From Lactuca virosa (Eukaryota > Streptophyta > Magnoliopsida > Asterales > Asteraceae), in the NCBI GenBank assembly GCA_928212115.1, contig CAKMRJ010005745.1:103821392-103885391 (forward strand): 64,000 nucleotides of DNA. Direction: 5' to 3'. Positions 1-11,854 of this stretch are shown here, one piece after another. How positions within the stretch are numbered: position 1 is the stretch's first letter; every line of letters begins with the position of its first letter. The position numbers and the translations under genes are program-made. The notes below the pieces were generated by a model. It saw only the letters and a program-made list of their open reading frames with translations, had not been told where the DNA came from and did no database searches.

Positions 1-831
1 ATTTCAAAGGTAACCATGTTTTTATTACAAGATTTTACAAATTTTTCTTAAATATACAATTAGCATAAATCGTACATTCGAAATACGCAAGCTATAAATT
101 GGTATTACAATATTTGAGAACAATTAACATAGAAAATGGACAAAGCTTGTGTTTTGTGAATCTGAATACTCATTTAAACGAATTATTGTCAAGTGACACT
201 TGACTTGTTTAAAAGTGTTGGATACGTGGAACACAACATCCTCAAAGTAATCTTCAAAGTTCAAAGTGAATGAGGATAGAGCCAGAATCAAAGTTACATT
301 TTAAAGTTCGCATATTGTTCTTTCATTTTACGAAAGCGAGTATTTACAAAGATAAATTTTTATTTTCAAATTTTCATGATTGTGCTATTTTGCTGAAAAT
401 AAAATTTTAAGAACTTTGGTTTTTTAGATTTTTTTTTTCAAAGGGAAAAAATTATGGGTGAAAAATGAAGTGGGTGGAAAAAAATGACAAACCAATGGTA
501 GCTTGCCATGTGGCTGGGAGTGGGGGAAGAGAAGGTGAAGGTGCATGAGAGGACTTTATGGCCAAAAATTCTTTTTTTTTTTACATTTTCTTTCTATCTT
601 AACTCTCCAAGAAATTAACTTTTGCGGGAAAATACCGTAATCTCACACAACGGAAATTTTGCTACAAAAGGACCCGGTTCTTTTTTTGCCGACCACATCA
701 GATGTTACTTACCTATACTTACCTATTTAGAAATGAGAAATTGTAAAATCAAATGGTCAGCTCTTAGGCTCGGGGGAGTGGGCACGGTTTGGCCGCATCC
801 TTTTCCACGATGGCAGGGGAATAACCCCCAA

Positions 832-851
832 CCCCCCCCCCCCCCCCCCCC
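832..851. repeat. Poly-C homopolymer, 20 bases
   Basis: Uninterrupted run of 20 C (G on the minus strand), flanked by further C-rich sequence. Prone to length errors in sequencing. Confidence 0.95.
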
Positions 852-923
852 ACCGCCCCTAATGCAGTCTCGAGTGCGGTTTTGGTGTATACGGCTAAAT
901 CTTGCCACACACCTATCTATAAT

Positions 924-946
924 ATTATATATATATATATATATAT

Positions 947-986
<40 letters not shown>
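924..986. repeat. (TA)n microsatellite
   Basis: Near-perfect TA dinucleotide repeat with one TTATT interruption around 946. It is one of at least seven long (TA)n tracts in the window. Confidence 0.95.
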
Positions 987-988
<2 letters not shown>

Positions 989-1080
989 TATCATAAAGGA
1001 AGCATTTTTTCTTTCACCACATTCATTTGAAACTCCCATGACTTTTCATTTATTTATAAATAATAATTATAAGTTGTTAA

Positions 1081-1706
1081 TAAGTTAAATAAATATCAAA
1101 CCTAAAGTGTAATTACATATAAACTAAATTTCAATATTAAAATAATATATTACTTTACTTATTAAGTGATTTTTTTTAACTTTTAACATATTATACTTAA
1201 TTATTATTTTTTAATATATTGTTGGAGTAAACCATTATCATTTTAATGATACAATTTTGGAACAATTTGTATAAAATACTAAATTATTAATTACATATAA
1301 CATTACATGGTCAACTTAAATATAAATTATAGTTTAACTTAAACAACCCAAAGAATATTTTGTAAATAGTTAAAAGTGATTAATTGTAATAAGGTTAAAT
1401 AAATAGCAAACCTAAAGTGTAATCATAAATATATACTAAATTTCAATTTTAAAATATTATATTTACTTTTACTTATAAAGTTATGTCTTTATCTTTTAAC
1501 ATATTATACTTAATTAAATAGATTTAATATGTTGTTGTATCTAAACCATTATCAGTTTAAAGCTACAAATTTTGAACAGTTTGGACAAAATACTTAAATT
1601 GTTATTTTAAATATAACATTACATTGTCAACCTAAATATAAATTTCAGTTCCACTTAAAAACCAAAGAATACTTTATAAATAATTAAAAGTGATAAATTT
1701 TAGTAA
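1081..1706. repeat. Two-copy tandem repeat, unit about 309 bp
   Basis: Copy 1 starts at 1081 (TAAGTTAAATAAATATCAAA) and copy 2 at 1390 (TAAGGTTAAATAAATAGCAA). The two run in register for about 310 bp with many substitutions and small indels, so the duplication is old. It is AT-rich and non-coding. Internal duplications of this kind occur in Helitrons and satellites; neither is proven here. Confidence 0.75.
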
Positions 1707-2205
1707 TAAATGCAAAAACTAAATTGTAATATCAATTTAACTAAAATATTTCCTAAATATATTTTTATAATCGTTAAAGGTTTTCAAATAACTAGGTTAA
1801 AATAACTTACAATAACAATAGTTAAAAATAACTCTATATAAATGATTATATTTTTACCTTTAAAATTAAAAAACAATGTTTGATGTTTTAAATAATTATA
1901 ATGATAAAAATTAAAACATTAAGCAAATAAATTTTAAAAAATTAATTAACAATAACAACAACTATAAATAACATTAAATCATATATTATATTTAATTTTA
2001 TTCATATATAACTCGCGGGTAGAAGTTATTTAAACGATTGAGATTATGCAGTTATAATAGATGTATATATATTATCATATAATTCAAAATAATCAATACA
2101 TTATATAAATTTAGTATACGAATTATTAAATCAAATTTAACAACAACGTTATTGTTATATTAAAATAAACATATATTTGTAAAGACTTCAACTGTATAGG
2201 TGTTT

Positions 2206-2233
2206 CTGCGCAACGCGTGGGCATTCGCCTAGT
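2206..2233 (+). mobile_element. Possible Helitron 3' terminus
   Basis: A short GC-rich hairpin (GCG CAA CGC) is followed by GGGCATTCGC and then CTAG directly before T. Plant Helitron 3' ends commonly show a GC-rich hairpin, a short spacer and CTRR next to a target T. The AT-rich 309-bp repeats upstream could be its body. No 5' TC end or helicase was found, so this is only suggestive. Confidence 0.3.
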
Positions 2234-2250
2234 ATATCTATATATATTAT

Positions 2251-2289
<39 letters not shown>

Positions 2290-2293
<4 letters not shown>

Positions 2294-2823
2294 TAGGTTA
2301 TTTTGTTTCTTACATTTATTGTGTGCTAGAATGCACCAATAGAAATTTAGTAAATTAAATAATTATTTAATTAAATAAATATAGATATTAAATGATTTCC
2401 ATAATTATATGTATATTAAATAATATTCATAATTATAATTCTCTTTTTATGGAAATTAATTAAATTTGACATTAATGTCAGCAATAACATTCTTTCAGAA
2501 TCAATTCGCATCTAGGTTTTTATATATGAATTTGTATTTTGTTTTAGGACTCACTCACTTAAAATACAATAAAGTTGCATGGAATATGAAGAACAAGAGT
2601 GTATTCTACTAGAATACACTCTCATTCTGCTGGAATACACTCTCATTCTTCTAGATATGAATTCATTCTGAAAGAATATTATTGTTGACATTAATGACGA
2701 ATTTAATTAGTTTCCATAAAATGAGTTATAAGTATGGATAACATTTAATATACATATAATTAATACTAAATTCCTATTGGTGCATTCTAGCACACAATAG
2801 ATGTGAGAAACATTTGAACCTGC

Positions 2824-2826
<3 letters not shown>
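2290..2826. mobile_element. Palindromic MITE embedded in a (TA)n tract
   Basis: The left end (2290 onward) and the reverse complement of the right end (to 2826) match for about 200 bp, most clearly in ATTGTGTGCTAGAATGCACC at 2318-2337 and its complement near 2786-2805. The ends read roughly GGGTTAGGTT and GAGGCAGGTT. (TA)n flanks both sides (about 2241-2289 and 2827-2887). Terminal inverted repeats, a size near 540 bp, no coding capacity and insertion into (TA)n resemble the microsatellite-targeting Micron-type MITEs known from rice. The family is inferred. Confidence 0.75.
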
Positions 2827-2881
<55 letters not shown>

Positions 2882-2887
2882 TATATA

Positions 2888-4333
2888 TCAACCAATCATC
2901 TTCTTTCTTTTTTCTTCCCTTACCTTTTTCCCACTCCTATCATACAGTTTCAAAGGTAGCAAAGTGAGAAAAAATTTGAGTAAGCTTTTTGATGACTTGG
3001 ATTATGGTAAACACTACACCACACCCCATAATCTTATTGGACCCGATAAGAGTTACAAATATCCCTATATTTTTTTATAACTTCATATATAATTATAAAT
3101 AATAAATAATAACGATGTCAACCAGTTTTTTGGACCGTTCCAGTCGTTTGAACCATTAACCGGTAAGACAACCGGTCCGGTTTTCAAAACATCATGTATG
3201 ATGAATTAAATTGTAAAATTAAAAATTTTGTGATTATTGTTTTTGTGATTATTTTGTAAATTATATCATATAAAAATGAAAAAAAAAATAACCGGTCACA
3301 TAAATTAAGTTTTTTGTTTGTGTTGTATTTTCACTAATTAAACTGATGGCCAGCTAATCATATATGTATTTGTTACTTGAAATTTGGGTATATATTTTTA
3401 ATAAACATTCTTACCTAATTACATAAAATGTAATTTGAGAAAATACATAGAAAGACATCTTAACCATATAATATGTACGACAGTTATTCTAATTAGAGGA
3501 GTTCCGTAATAAACCTAATGTGTGCCAATTAAATGCAACCAAAAAGTCATAATTATATCTCGTATCCTAATAAATAAGAGCTTTCCTTGCCACATGGCAA
3601 TTTCTAAGCCCCTCCTAATCATTTTTTCCCGCTCGACTCTGTAAAGTGAAATACCAACACTGCCCTTCTCCTTAGCCCTTATCCTTACGTTTCAATTACG
3701 ATTACGATAAACTCCATTTTACCTCTGATACTTCTCCTATGTTTCTTCTTCTCATGTATACTAGGGCTTATGTTGAATTGTGATTACTCCCTCATCAATG
3801 GTGAAGAGGACGCCCATATGCCGGCATCCGGCGCCACTATTTCCGTTCGGGTAAACATCGATCTTCTTTGCGCAACTTTACTCATCTAGGTTAAGTTGTT
3901 ACTCCCACATCTTGATCCGGCCAGACACACCGACGACGACGTTCTACCTCTGGCCACAGGGTTCGATTTCTGATTTCAACTTCGATTTTTGACTTTGCAT
4001 GTTCGATTTTTCAAGCTTTATCTTCGATTCCAACTTGATTAGGTTTATTGAATACAGTTTCAACTTTCATCTTCAACCTATCTGAATACTTGGATTATGA
4101 GATTGCTTTGAATGGCCTTCCGAAATAGAAGAACAACCTTGTAAAAAATTTTATTGCTAAAATTGTAATTTTTTTTTGCTGAAATTGGCACTGATTATTG
4201 CTGAGATGCAAAAATAAAGTATGTTAACAGCCTATAATATTAATGTTAGAAAGATGTAAGTAGGTTGTTGTATTGTGAAATTTGAGCATATCATTACATT
4301 TATTTTGGGTTGGGTTTCTTCTTTTGTTTAAAG
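2888..4333. other. Spacer with no recognised gene
   Basis: AT-rich to mixed sequence. Nothing could be assigned confidently up to the first recognisable NUP62 exon. Upstream NUP62 exons were looked for and not found, so the gene relic appears 5'-truncated or too diverged to read by eye. Confidence 0.5.
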
Positions 4334-4605
4334 ATCATCAAGGAGTGGAATGTGGAGCTCTAGGAAAAAACCGGAAAGTTCTGGAAGCAAGCTAATGCAA
4401 TTGCTGACCGGGACAAGATGTAAGTAGGTTGTTGTACCCACTCTTTTTTATTCTTAAAGTTAAAGTCAAGAGTGGAAATGAAAAAATAGCTCTTTGTTTT
4501 GCCATCCACCTTTTTTTATTTATTTTTTGATTTTGAATTTTGTTTATAAACAAAACAAACATGCAGAAGTTGCTAAAGTTGTTGAGCCCGATCAAACCTT
4601 GATCG

Positions 4606-6325
4606 TGTAACACTCTAATTTTTTCAAAACAATTTTTCATTTCAAAACATACTTTCATTCACACGACAAACATAAAAACATAGTGTGTTCACTGTAACAT
4701 CATAAAACATGTCCCAAGATCTCAATATCAAAAACTCCATAAGTGTGTACGGATCATGCCGGCGCCTTCCTGCGATCCTCGCTAGTACCTGAAACACATC
4801 ACATAACAACTGTAAGCATAAATGCTTAGTGAGTTCCCCAAATATACCACATACAACACATACGCCTTTCCAGGCCATAACTCTGTGGGATCTTCCGATC
4901 CATATGTATCAGGGGACTTCCGTCCCAAATCCCGGTAGACCTTCGGTCCTACCCGTATCGACCTTCCGGTCCGTAACATCTTGACCTTCCGGTCCATAAC
5001 ATACATAACATACATAACACATACATATCACATAACAACATACAGCTCATACAACTCATAGTACATAAGACCTTCCGGTCAACTCATACATCTCATAGCA
5101 TATAAGACCTTCCGGTCACACATAGGTACCCATCCAGGTACAGTATAGTGAGAAGACTCACCTCGTATGATGTCTAGTAACTCACTTGCTCGATATCCCT
5201 GAATCTCGAAACAACGACCTAGCCCCGCCTAATCACATAAAGTAATCATTTCAAATCATTAACGGCTCTCAAGGCTATACTAAAATCCCTTTCTACAATC
5301 CCACAGAAGGGTAAAAGACCATTTTACCCCTCCCTGACTCAAAAGTCCACATGTTGACCAAAACCCTAAAAGTCAACAAAAGTCAACAGCAAGCAGTACG
5401 CGGGGCGTACCAACTCCTGTACGCAGGGCGTACTCTAGCAATCCAGAATCGGGGGAACGCGACCCCCTACGCGGCACGTACTGGGATTACGCCCAGCGTA
5501 AATCCCAGTTTCCTTATTTCTTCATTTTAGGTCTTAAACAGTTAAGATATAAGCTCATATTTCAGATCTGGCCATTCTAATACCTCTTAATCTGTAAAGT
5601 CGAAACCTTTAAGCCTTTGCATGGCTGTAAAGGTTCCTACACCCTCTAACACCTTTCCTTTCTCCTCCAAAAGTCTAGATCTCATGCATGGCTCAACATT
5701 TACGTCCAAGATTGCATTTTTATGAACATACAACTCATATAGTCCTGAAATATGATAGATCTAGGCCAGTGGAGACTATTTGCTCATAAAGTCTCCATCT
5801 TGGGACCAAAAACCCTAGAAATTGGTCCAAGAAGCACACACACAAATAACAAGGCAAGTTTTGAGCTTTATACCTCAGGAAGAAGCTCCAACCTCTGTAG
5901 AACTCAGATCTACTCTTGTCCATCAACTTCTAGCTCCTACAATGGCCTCCTCTTCTCTTTCACCACCTTGAAATGACACTTTGAAGCTTAGAACACTCAC
6001 ACACAAGCTAGGGACGAAGGGAATACTCTCTTAGGGTTTCTTTCTGTGAAATGGTGGCTGAGGGACAAGGCCATCTCATTCCTTTTATAGTCCTCAAGTC
6101 ATATTAGGGTTTTGCATCTGGGCCGGTTACGCCCGACGTAACCTTGGGTACGCCCAGTGTCCCCGGATGAATCCGCGTACAAATTAAGCGCGCGAGTACG
6201 CGCAGCGTACTCCTCAATACACCCAGCGTACTCACAAGCCTAGCATTTCCTTTTTAAGGGCCAAACTTGACAACTTGGAAAAGAAGAAGGGTATAAGAGA
6301 TATACCTGAATTTCGGGATGTTACA
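4606..6325 (-). repeat. 3' LTR of the Tekay element (full length, 1720 bp)
   Basis: Starts TGTAACACTC and ends GGGATGTTACA on the plus strand, forming the inverted termini of an LTR. It is paired with the shortened copy at 11472-11854. It retains the presumptive TATA box that the other LTR has lost. Confidence 0.95.
6083..6089 (-). promoter_or_regulatory. Presumptive TATA box of the Tekay LTR
   Basis: TATAAAA on the minus strand (TTTTATA on plus) lies about 240 bp inside the upstream edge of the 3' LTR, in the position expected for an LTR promoter. The corresponding segment is deleted from the 5' LTR. Confidence 0.55.
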
Positions 6326-6340
6326 ATTCTCCCCCACTAG
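6326..6340 (-). other. Polypurine tract of the Tekay element
   Basis: On the minus strand, CTAGTGGGGGAGAAT abuts the 3' LTR. A purine-rich run directly next to the LTR is the expected primer for plus-strand cDNA synthesis. Confidence 0.85.
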
Positions 6341-6363
6341 AACCAGACTTTGCCCTCGAAGTC

Positions 6364-9300
6364 TCATACCGAAAACAACTCCGGATGCTGCTCCCGCATC
6401 TCCGACTCTGTTTCCCACGTCAGCTCGGACCCCTTCCGATGTTGCCACTGGACCTGCACCAACGGCACCTCCTTGTTCCTCAGAACCTTGATCTTCCGAT
6501 CCCGAATCGCAATTGGTCTCTCAGCATAATTCAGGCTCGCATCCACCTGAATATACTCCAGCGGCACTACCGCCGACTCGTCGGCTATACACTTCCTCAA
6601 ATGAGACACGTGGAAGGTATCATGAATTTGGCTCAACTCCGCAGGTAGCTCCAATCGATATGATACTCTGCCTACCCTCGCAGCCACCCTGAACGGACCA
6701 ATGTATAGGGGCCTCAGCTTGCCCCTCTTCCTGAATCGGATCACTCCTTTCCAAGGAGATACCTTCAGGAGTATGAAGTCTCCTACCTGGAACTCAAGCT
6801 CGGATCGTCGCCTATCCGCGTAACTCTTCTGACGACTCTGAGCCGTTAGTAACCTCTGCCTGACCTACTGTATCTGCTCTGTCGTACGAAGCAGTATCTC
6901 AGTGCTACCCATCACGCGCTGCCCTACCTCTCCCCAGCAAATGGGGTCCAGCATCTCCTCCCGTATAGCAACTCGAAGGGAGGCATGCCTATACTCGAAT
7001 GGTGACTGTTGTTATAATAAAACTCAGCCAATGGCAGGTACGTGTCCCAACTTCCCCCGAAGTCCAACAGACACGCTCGAAACATGTCCTCGAGCGTGTG
7101 AATCGTCCGCTCACTCTGTCCGTCTTTCTGGGGGTGGTAAGCGGTACTGAAATGCAACCTTGTGCCCAACTCCTCGTGAAACTTCTTCCAGAACCTGGAA
7201 GTGAAACGTACATCTCGATCTGACACAATCGAGATCGGCACCCCATGTCGCGATACCACCTCCCTCACATACAACTCTGCCAGCTTCTCAGCAGAAGAGC
7301 TCTCACTGATAGCAAGAAAATGCGCACTCTTTGTCAGCCGGTCAACGATTACCCAAATTGTGTCAACACCCCTTGCGGTCCTCGGCAATTTGGTGATGAA
7401 ATCCATACAAATATGTTCCCATTTCCACTAGGGAACCTCAAGTGGCTGCAACTGGCCGTGCGGACGCTGATGCTTAGCCTTAACCCTGCGGCAGGTCAAG
7501 CACCTCTCAACAACCCACGCTACATCCCTCTTCATGCAGGGCCACCAGTAATCTCTCTTCAGGTCCAAATACATCTTAGTGGCCCCGGGATGGATCGAGA
7601 ACCTCGACCTGTGCGCCTCCTCCATCAAAACGGTACGTGCCCCGCCTGTATACGGCACCCAAACCCGACCCTGAAATGTCATAAGACCACGGCTATCGGT
7701 AACGAACTTCGGCGCCTGCCCGATCACCCGCTCCCTCTTGCGGCTCTCCGGTCTCACGGCCTCTGCCTGGGCATCCCGAATGGTGTCTAACACCGGAGTC
7801 ATCACTGAAAATCTCAAGAAAACATCTCGTATCGGGGCATTCTCCGCCCTACGGCTCAGGGCATCAGCTACAACGTTAGCTTTGCTCGGGTGGTACATGA
7901 TCTCACAATCGTAATCCTTCACCACGTCCAACCATCTCCTCTGACGCATGTTCAGGTTGGGCTGATCCATAAAATACTTCAAGCTCTTGTGGTCCGTGTA
8001 TATGGTACACCGAACCCCACACTGGTAGTGACGCCAGATCTTGAGGGCGAACACCACTGCCCCCAACTCCAGATCGTGGGTGGGATACCCCGTCTCATGA
8101 GGCTTCAGCTGCCTCGATGCATACGCTATCACATGCCCCCTCTGCATAAGCACTGCACCCAACCCCGATATCGTTGCGTCACAATACACCACAAAATCTC
8201 CATCCCTTCCGGGAGGGCTAACACAGGGGCTTCGTAAAATCTCTGGCGAAGTGTCTCAAATGAGGTTTGCTGCTCCAGACCCCATGAAAAAGCAACACAC
8301 TTCCGGGTCAATCTGGTGAGAGGCACGACAATCTTGGAGAAATCTCTGATAAATCTCCGATAGTAGCCGGCCAATCCCAGAAAACTACTGATCTCGGTGG
8401 GAGATCTCGGCACCTCCCAACTCATAACCGCCTCAATCTTGGCCGGATCGACCAATATCCCCTTCTGATTAACGAGATGCCCCAAGAACTGGACCTCTCG
8501 CAACCAGAAATCACACTTGGAGAATTTGGCATAAAGCCTCTCCGTCCTCAATACCCCGAGAATCTCTCTCAGATGATCCTCGTGCTGCTCTCTAGATCTA
8601 GAATACACTAAGATATCGTCGATGAACACGATCACCAAACGATCCAACATCGGTCTACACACCCTGTTCATGAGATCCATGAACGATGCTGGCGCATTGG
8701 TGAGCCCGAAAGGAATCACCACAAACTCGTAATGCCCATAACGAGTCATGAACGCTGTCTTCTGGATATCCTCATCACGCACTCTCATCTGGTGATATCT
8801 AGACCTCAGATCAATCTTGGAAAACCAAGACGCTCCCTGCAACTGATCGAACAAATCATCGATCCTCAGTAATGGATAACGGTTCTTGACCGTCAACTTG
8901 TTCAACTCTCGGTAATCAATACACATCTGGTGTGAACCATCCTTTTTCTTGACAAAAAGGATCGGCGCTCCCCATGGCGAGCTACTCGGTCGAATAAACC
9001 CTTTCCCCAACAGCTCCTGTAGCTGCGAGGATAACTCCTGCATCTCTGGCAGCGCAAGGCGATAAGGAGCCTTGGCGATAGGCGCTGCCCCCGGAACCAA
9101 ATCAATGCGGAACTCTACCTGCCTCTCGGGAGGCACACCCGGCAACTCCTCGGGAAAAACATCCGGGAACTCGCACACTATCGCAACGTCATCCACCGAA
9201 CTTGGCCTCCTAGCGGCCTCTCGTGTGTCCATCACATAGGCTACAAACCCGCTGCAGCCCTGCTGTAAACTCTGTCTTGCTCTGGCAGCCGAACAGAATG

Positions 9301-9754
9301 ATGAACCACATCGGGTACCCTCACCGTACACCGTAAGTACTCCCCCACTGGGATCTCGTATCGTCACCAACTGTCGCTCGCAGTCTATCACAGCCCCAAA
9401 TCGGCTCAACCAATCCATGCCCACTATGACACACACGTCCCCCATCGCTATCGGGACCAGATCTATCGGAAACTCAACACCGAAGATCTTGAGTACATAT
9501 CCTCGTATCACCGCCGTAGCATATACCGCTCACTCATCAGCTATGGAAACTCGCAGAGGTCGACTCATCGCCTCTCGTCTGCTACTGATGTGCCGACTAA
9601 ACGTTATCGACACAAAAGATCGATTCGCACCCGATTCAAATAACACTAAGGCAAGTACAACACTCACAAGAAAGGTACCTACGCATATCATCATATAAGC
9701 ATAATATCTCAACTCAACATAAATAAATAAATAAATACATACCAGCCACAACAT
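6364..9754 (-). pseudogene. Tekay pol: protease, RT, RNase H, integrase, chromodomain (degenerate)
   Basis: Protease remnant (9530-9754) has LFESGANRSF, with Glu where the family has the catalytic Asp, and then an in-frame TGA. RT (8129-9511) is nearly intact: PYRLALPEMQEL, SSPWGAPILFVKKKDGSH, and the YxDD-type box VFIDDILVYS. A frameshift near 8130-8190 separates it from RNase H plus the integrase zinc finger (7428-8192), with CDATISGLGAVL, YTDHKSLKYF and the CLTC half of HHCC, ending at an in-frame TAG (7428-7430). Integrase core (6924-7406) keeps MDFITKLPR, VSDRDVRF and the Glu of SERTIHTLED. Further lesions follow, including TAG at 6865-6867. The tail (6364-6744) has GPFRVAARVG and a chromodomain-like VQWQHRKGSELTWE. 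At least five lesions make it non-functional. Confidence 0.93.
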
Positions 9755-9779
9755 CAGGTGCTGCGCGGACCTCCTCCGT

Positions 9780-10899
9780 TGTCAACTGGAAAGCTCTCCC
9801 GCGAGCCCTCGGTGCCTCGGCCTTTGTTGGCCGAATCCCGGTAACCCTAGCAGCAGGTGCAGATCCCTATGCTGATCCCTGATGTAGTTGCGGACACTCG
9901 GCCTTCCGATGGCCAGTATGGTTGCAATGAAAGCAAACCATAAATCCCTTGGGTCAATCTTTGGCGATATGCCCCTCCTTTCCACACTTGTAGCAAGCAC
10001 CCGATCGACAAACCCCATCATGTCCCTTGGCCCTTCTGGCCTCCAGATCTCGTATCCGCGGACTTGGTCTGCTTGGCTGCCGGCTGAGACTGTGCCGGCC
10101 GCCGATCCATCCTCTGAGACTCGGCCTCCTCCCTGGCCTGAGTCTCCAACTCAATCTCCCTCTTCCGGGCATTTGCCTGGAGCTCAGCAAATGTCCGGTA
10201 AGTCGAGTTCGACACGAACTCCCGAATGTCTCTCCTCAGAACGCCCAAATACCGGCTCATACGTGCCTGCTCAGTAGACACCTGCTCAGGGCAAAACATC
10301 GTCCTCTCATGAAACTTCCGGGTAACCACGGTAACCGAATCAATACCCTGTTTGAGGGTCAAGAACTCCTGAACCAACCGTTCCCTCTCTACAGGGGGAA
10401 CATACTCATCTCTGAACATAGTGGTGAACCTCTCCCAGATCACCGCTGAAATCTCTGCAAGAGTGAAGCTCGCCGTCACGAACTTCCACCAATCCTTCGC
10501 TCCCAAGCGAAGCTGGTTCAACGCGAACCGTACCCTCAGATGCTCCGGACATGAACACGTGTAGAAGCATCCCTCGATGTCATAAATCCATCTCATCGCA
10601 GCGATCGGATCCTGCGTCCCATCAAACTCTCGTGGCTTCGTGTTGCTGAACTCCCGAAGCAACAACGAGTCACCTCCCTGAGGTCTGGCAGCGGCCACAG
10701 CTGCAGTAGCTGCAGCAGCAACAACCTTAGTCACCGCGGCGTACCGCTCATCGAAAGTCTCAATCAGTGTGGTCTTGATAGAACCAAACATCTCCGGAAT
10801 CTCGGCCCTGATCGCCGCTGCCACCTCGTCGTGGATCATCTGACGAAGCTCCTCGTCACTCACGCCGCTCGACTCAGGTCTGTGACGTGTCCCAACCAT
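9780..10899 (-). pseudogene. Tekay gag, capsid and nucleocapsid (degenerate)
   Basis: The likely start is MVGTRHRPESSG at 10899. The frame is open to 10018, with the retrotransposon gag core (FDGTQDPIAAMRWIYDIEGC, GAKDWWKF). A frameshift before 10018 puts the nucleocapsid in another frame, where zinc knuckle CYKCGKEGHIAKD reaches a TGA (9954-9956) at the position of the last Cys. A second knuckle, CFHCNHTGHRKAEC, follows. The TGC-to-TGA change abolishes the first knuckle. The spacer 10921-11455 between gag and the primer-binding site is untranslated leader with nothing else recognised. Confidence 0.9.
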
Positions 10900-11455
10900 G
10901 ATGTCTCTGTAACACAACATAAAATATATCAGAGACTCGCTCGAGCAACCTCACACTCGATAGCTCAACCCCACTTGTTCCCTGGTACCCAAAAGATTCT
11001 TACTTAGGGTATGCACTGCTCCGGTGTCTTCAGTAGTACGGGCCCTATACTACCGTCCACACCGCATCAGTATTCACTCTAATTCCTCCTCCTTGGATCC
11101 CAAATCACAAGTACTCTATATCTCACTGGCATAGGCTACCCTTCGGTAGACCTCTCATCAGCTCCTCACTGCTACCTATTCGCTCTCAAGCATCACATAG
11201 CAGCAAAATCCTTCCTAGGCTAAGGCATCACAAATCAGGCCACTCTAGTCCTAATATGAATACCTAGCCTACTCTAGCATGCATATCATATCATAACATA
11301 TCTCATAACACATAATGTAAGGGTATTTTTGGGAAATCACCGTTCAGGCGCTGGCCGATCGTACACACTGCTTCCTTCTGCCTTTCTCAAAATCTTTTAC
11401 TCTTTTTAGAAAAATTGTTTATTTTATGAAAAACTTTCTCAATTCCTCAAACCAA

Positions 11456-11468
11456 GGCTCTGATACCA
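11456..11468 (-). other. Primer-binding site of the Tekay element (tRNA-iMet)
   Basis: On the minus strand, TGGTATCAGAGCC lies three bases inside the 5' LTR edge. It is complementary to the 3' end of plant initiator methionine tRNA and fixes the element's orientation. Confidence 0.92.
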
Positions 11469-11471
11469 ACT

Positions 11472-11854
11472 TGTAACACTCTAATTTTTCAAAACAATTT
11501 TTCATTTCAAAACATACTTTCATTCACACGACAAACATAAAAACATAGTGTGTTCACTGTAACATCATAAAACATGTCCCAAGATCTCAATATCAAAAAC
11601 TCCATAAGTGTGTACGGATCATGCCGGCGCCTTCCCGCGATCCTCGCTAGTACCTGAAACACATCACATAACAACTGTAAGCATAAATGCTTAGTGAGTT
11701 CCCCAAATATACCACATACAACACCTACGCCTTTCCAGGCCATAACTCTCTGGGATCTTCCGATCCATGTGTCTCAGGGGACTTCCGTCCCAAACTTGAC
11801 AACTTGAAAAAGAAGAAGGGTATAACAGATGTACCTAAATTTCGGGATGTTACA
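11472..11854 (-). repeat. 5' LTR of the Tekay element, internally deleted (383 bp)
   Basis: Both outer ends match the 1720-bp LTR, but the middle is missing: sequence matching up to about 4930 of the full LTR joins sequence matching from about 6260. Both deletion ends carry CCAAA, so microhomology-mediated loss is likely. The lost 1.3 kb includes the TATA box and probable transcription start, so this element cannot drive its own genomic RNA from here. Confidence 0.93.

Larger units (their letters stand above)
1..1080. other. AT-rich intergenic spacer
   Basis: No gene recognised. The stretch contains a C20 run and a (TA)n tract, listed separately. Short open frames across these simple repeats translate to Tyr-Ile repeats and are not credible genes. 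Confidence 0.7.
4606..11854 (-). mobile_element. Ty3/gypsy chromovirus (Tekay/Del type), 7.25 kb
   Basis: Complete insertion with TG...CA ends and a perfect 5-bp target duplication GATCG (4601-4605 and 11855-11859). Reading on the minus strand: 5' LTR 11472-11854, initiator-Met primer-binding site, gag, protease, reverse transcriptase/RNase H, integrase with chromodomain-like tail, polypurine tract, 3' LTR 4606-6325. The RT motifs and the C-terminal chromodomain-like segment point to the Tekay (Del) lineage. Frameshifts and stops throughout gag-pol make it non-autonomous. It sits inside a NUP62 pseudogene exon. Confidence 0.95.

Noticed and set aside
882..1088. Open frames encoding Tyr-Ile repeats over (TA)n tracts (also at 2707, 16219, 28075 and 31264)
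   Set aside because: Low-complexity translation of TA microsatellites; no conserved sequence outside the repeat.
3770..4333. Upstream exons of NUP62
   Set aside because: Looked for FG repeats or the preceding coiled-coil motifs and saw none; splice-like signals alone are not enough.
7245..7790. 181-codon plus-strand frame, and the 93- to 140-codon plus-strand frames at 9417-10449
   Set aside because: Shadows of the minus-strand Tekay gag-pol; the real domains are on the opposite strand.
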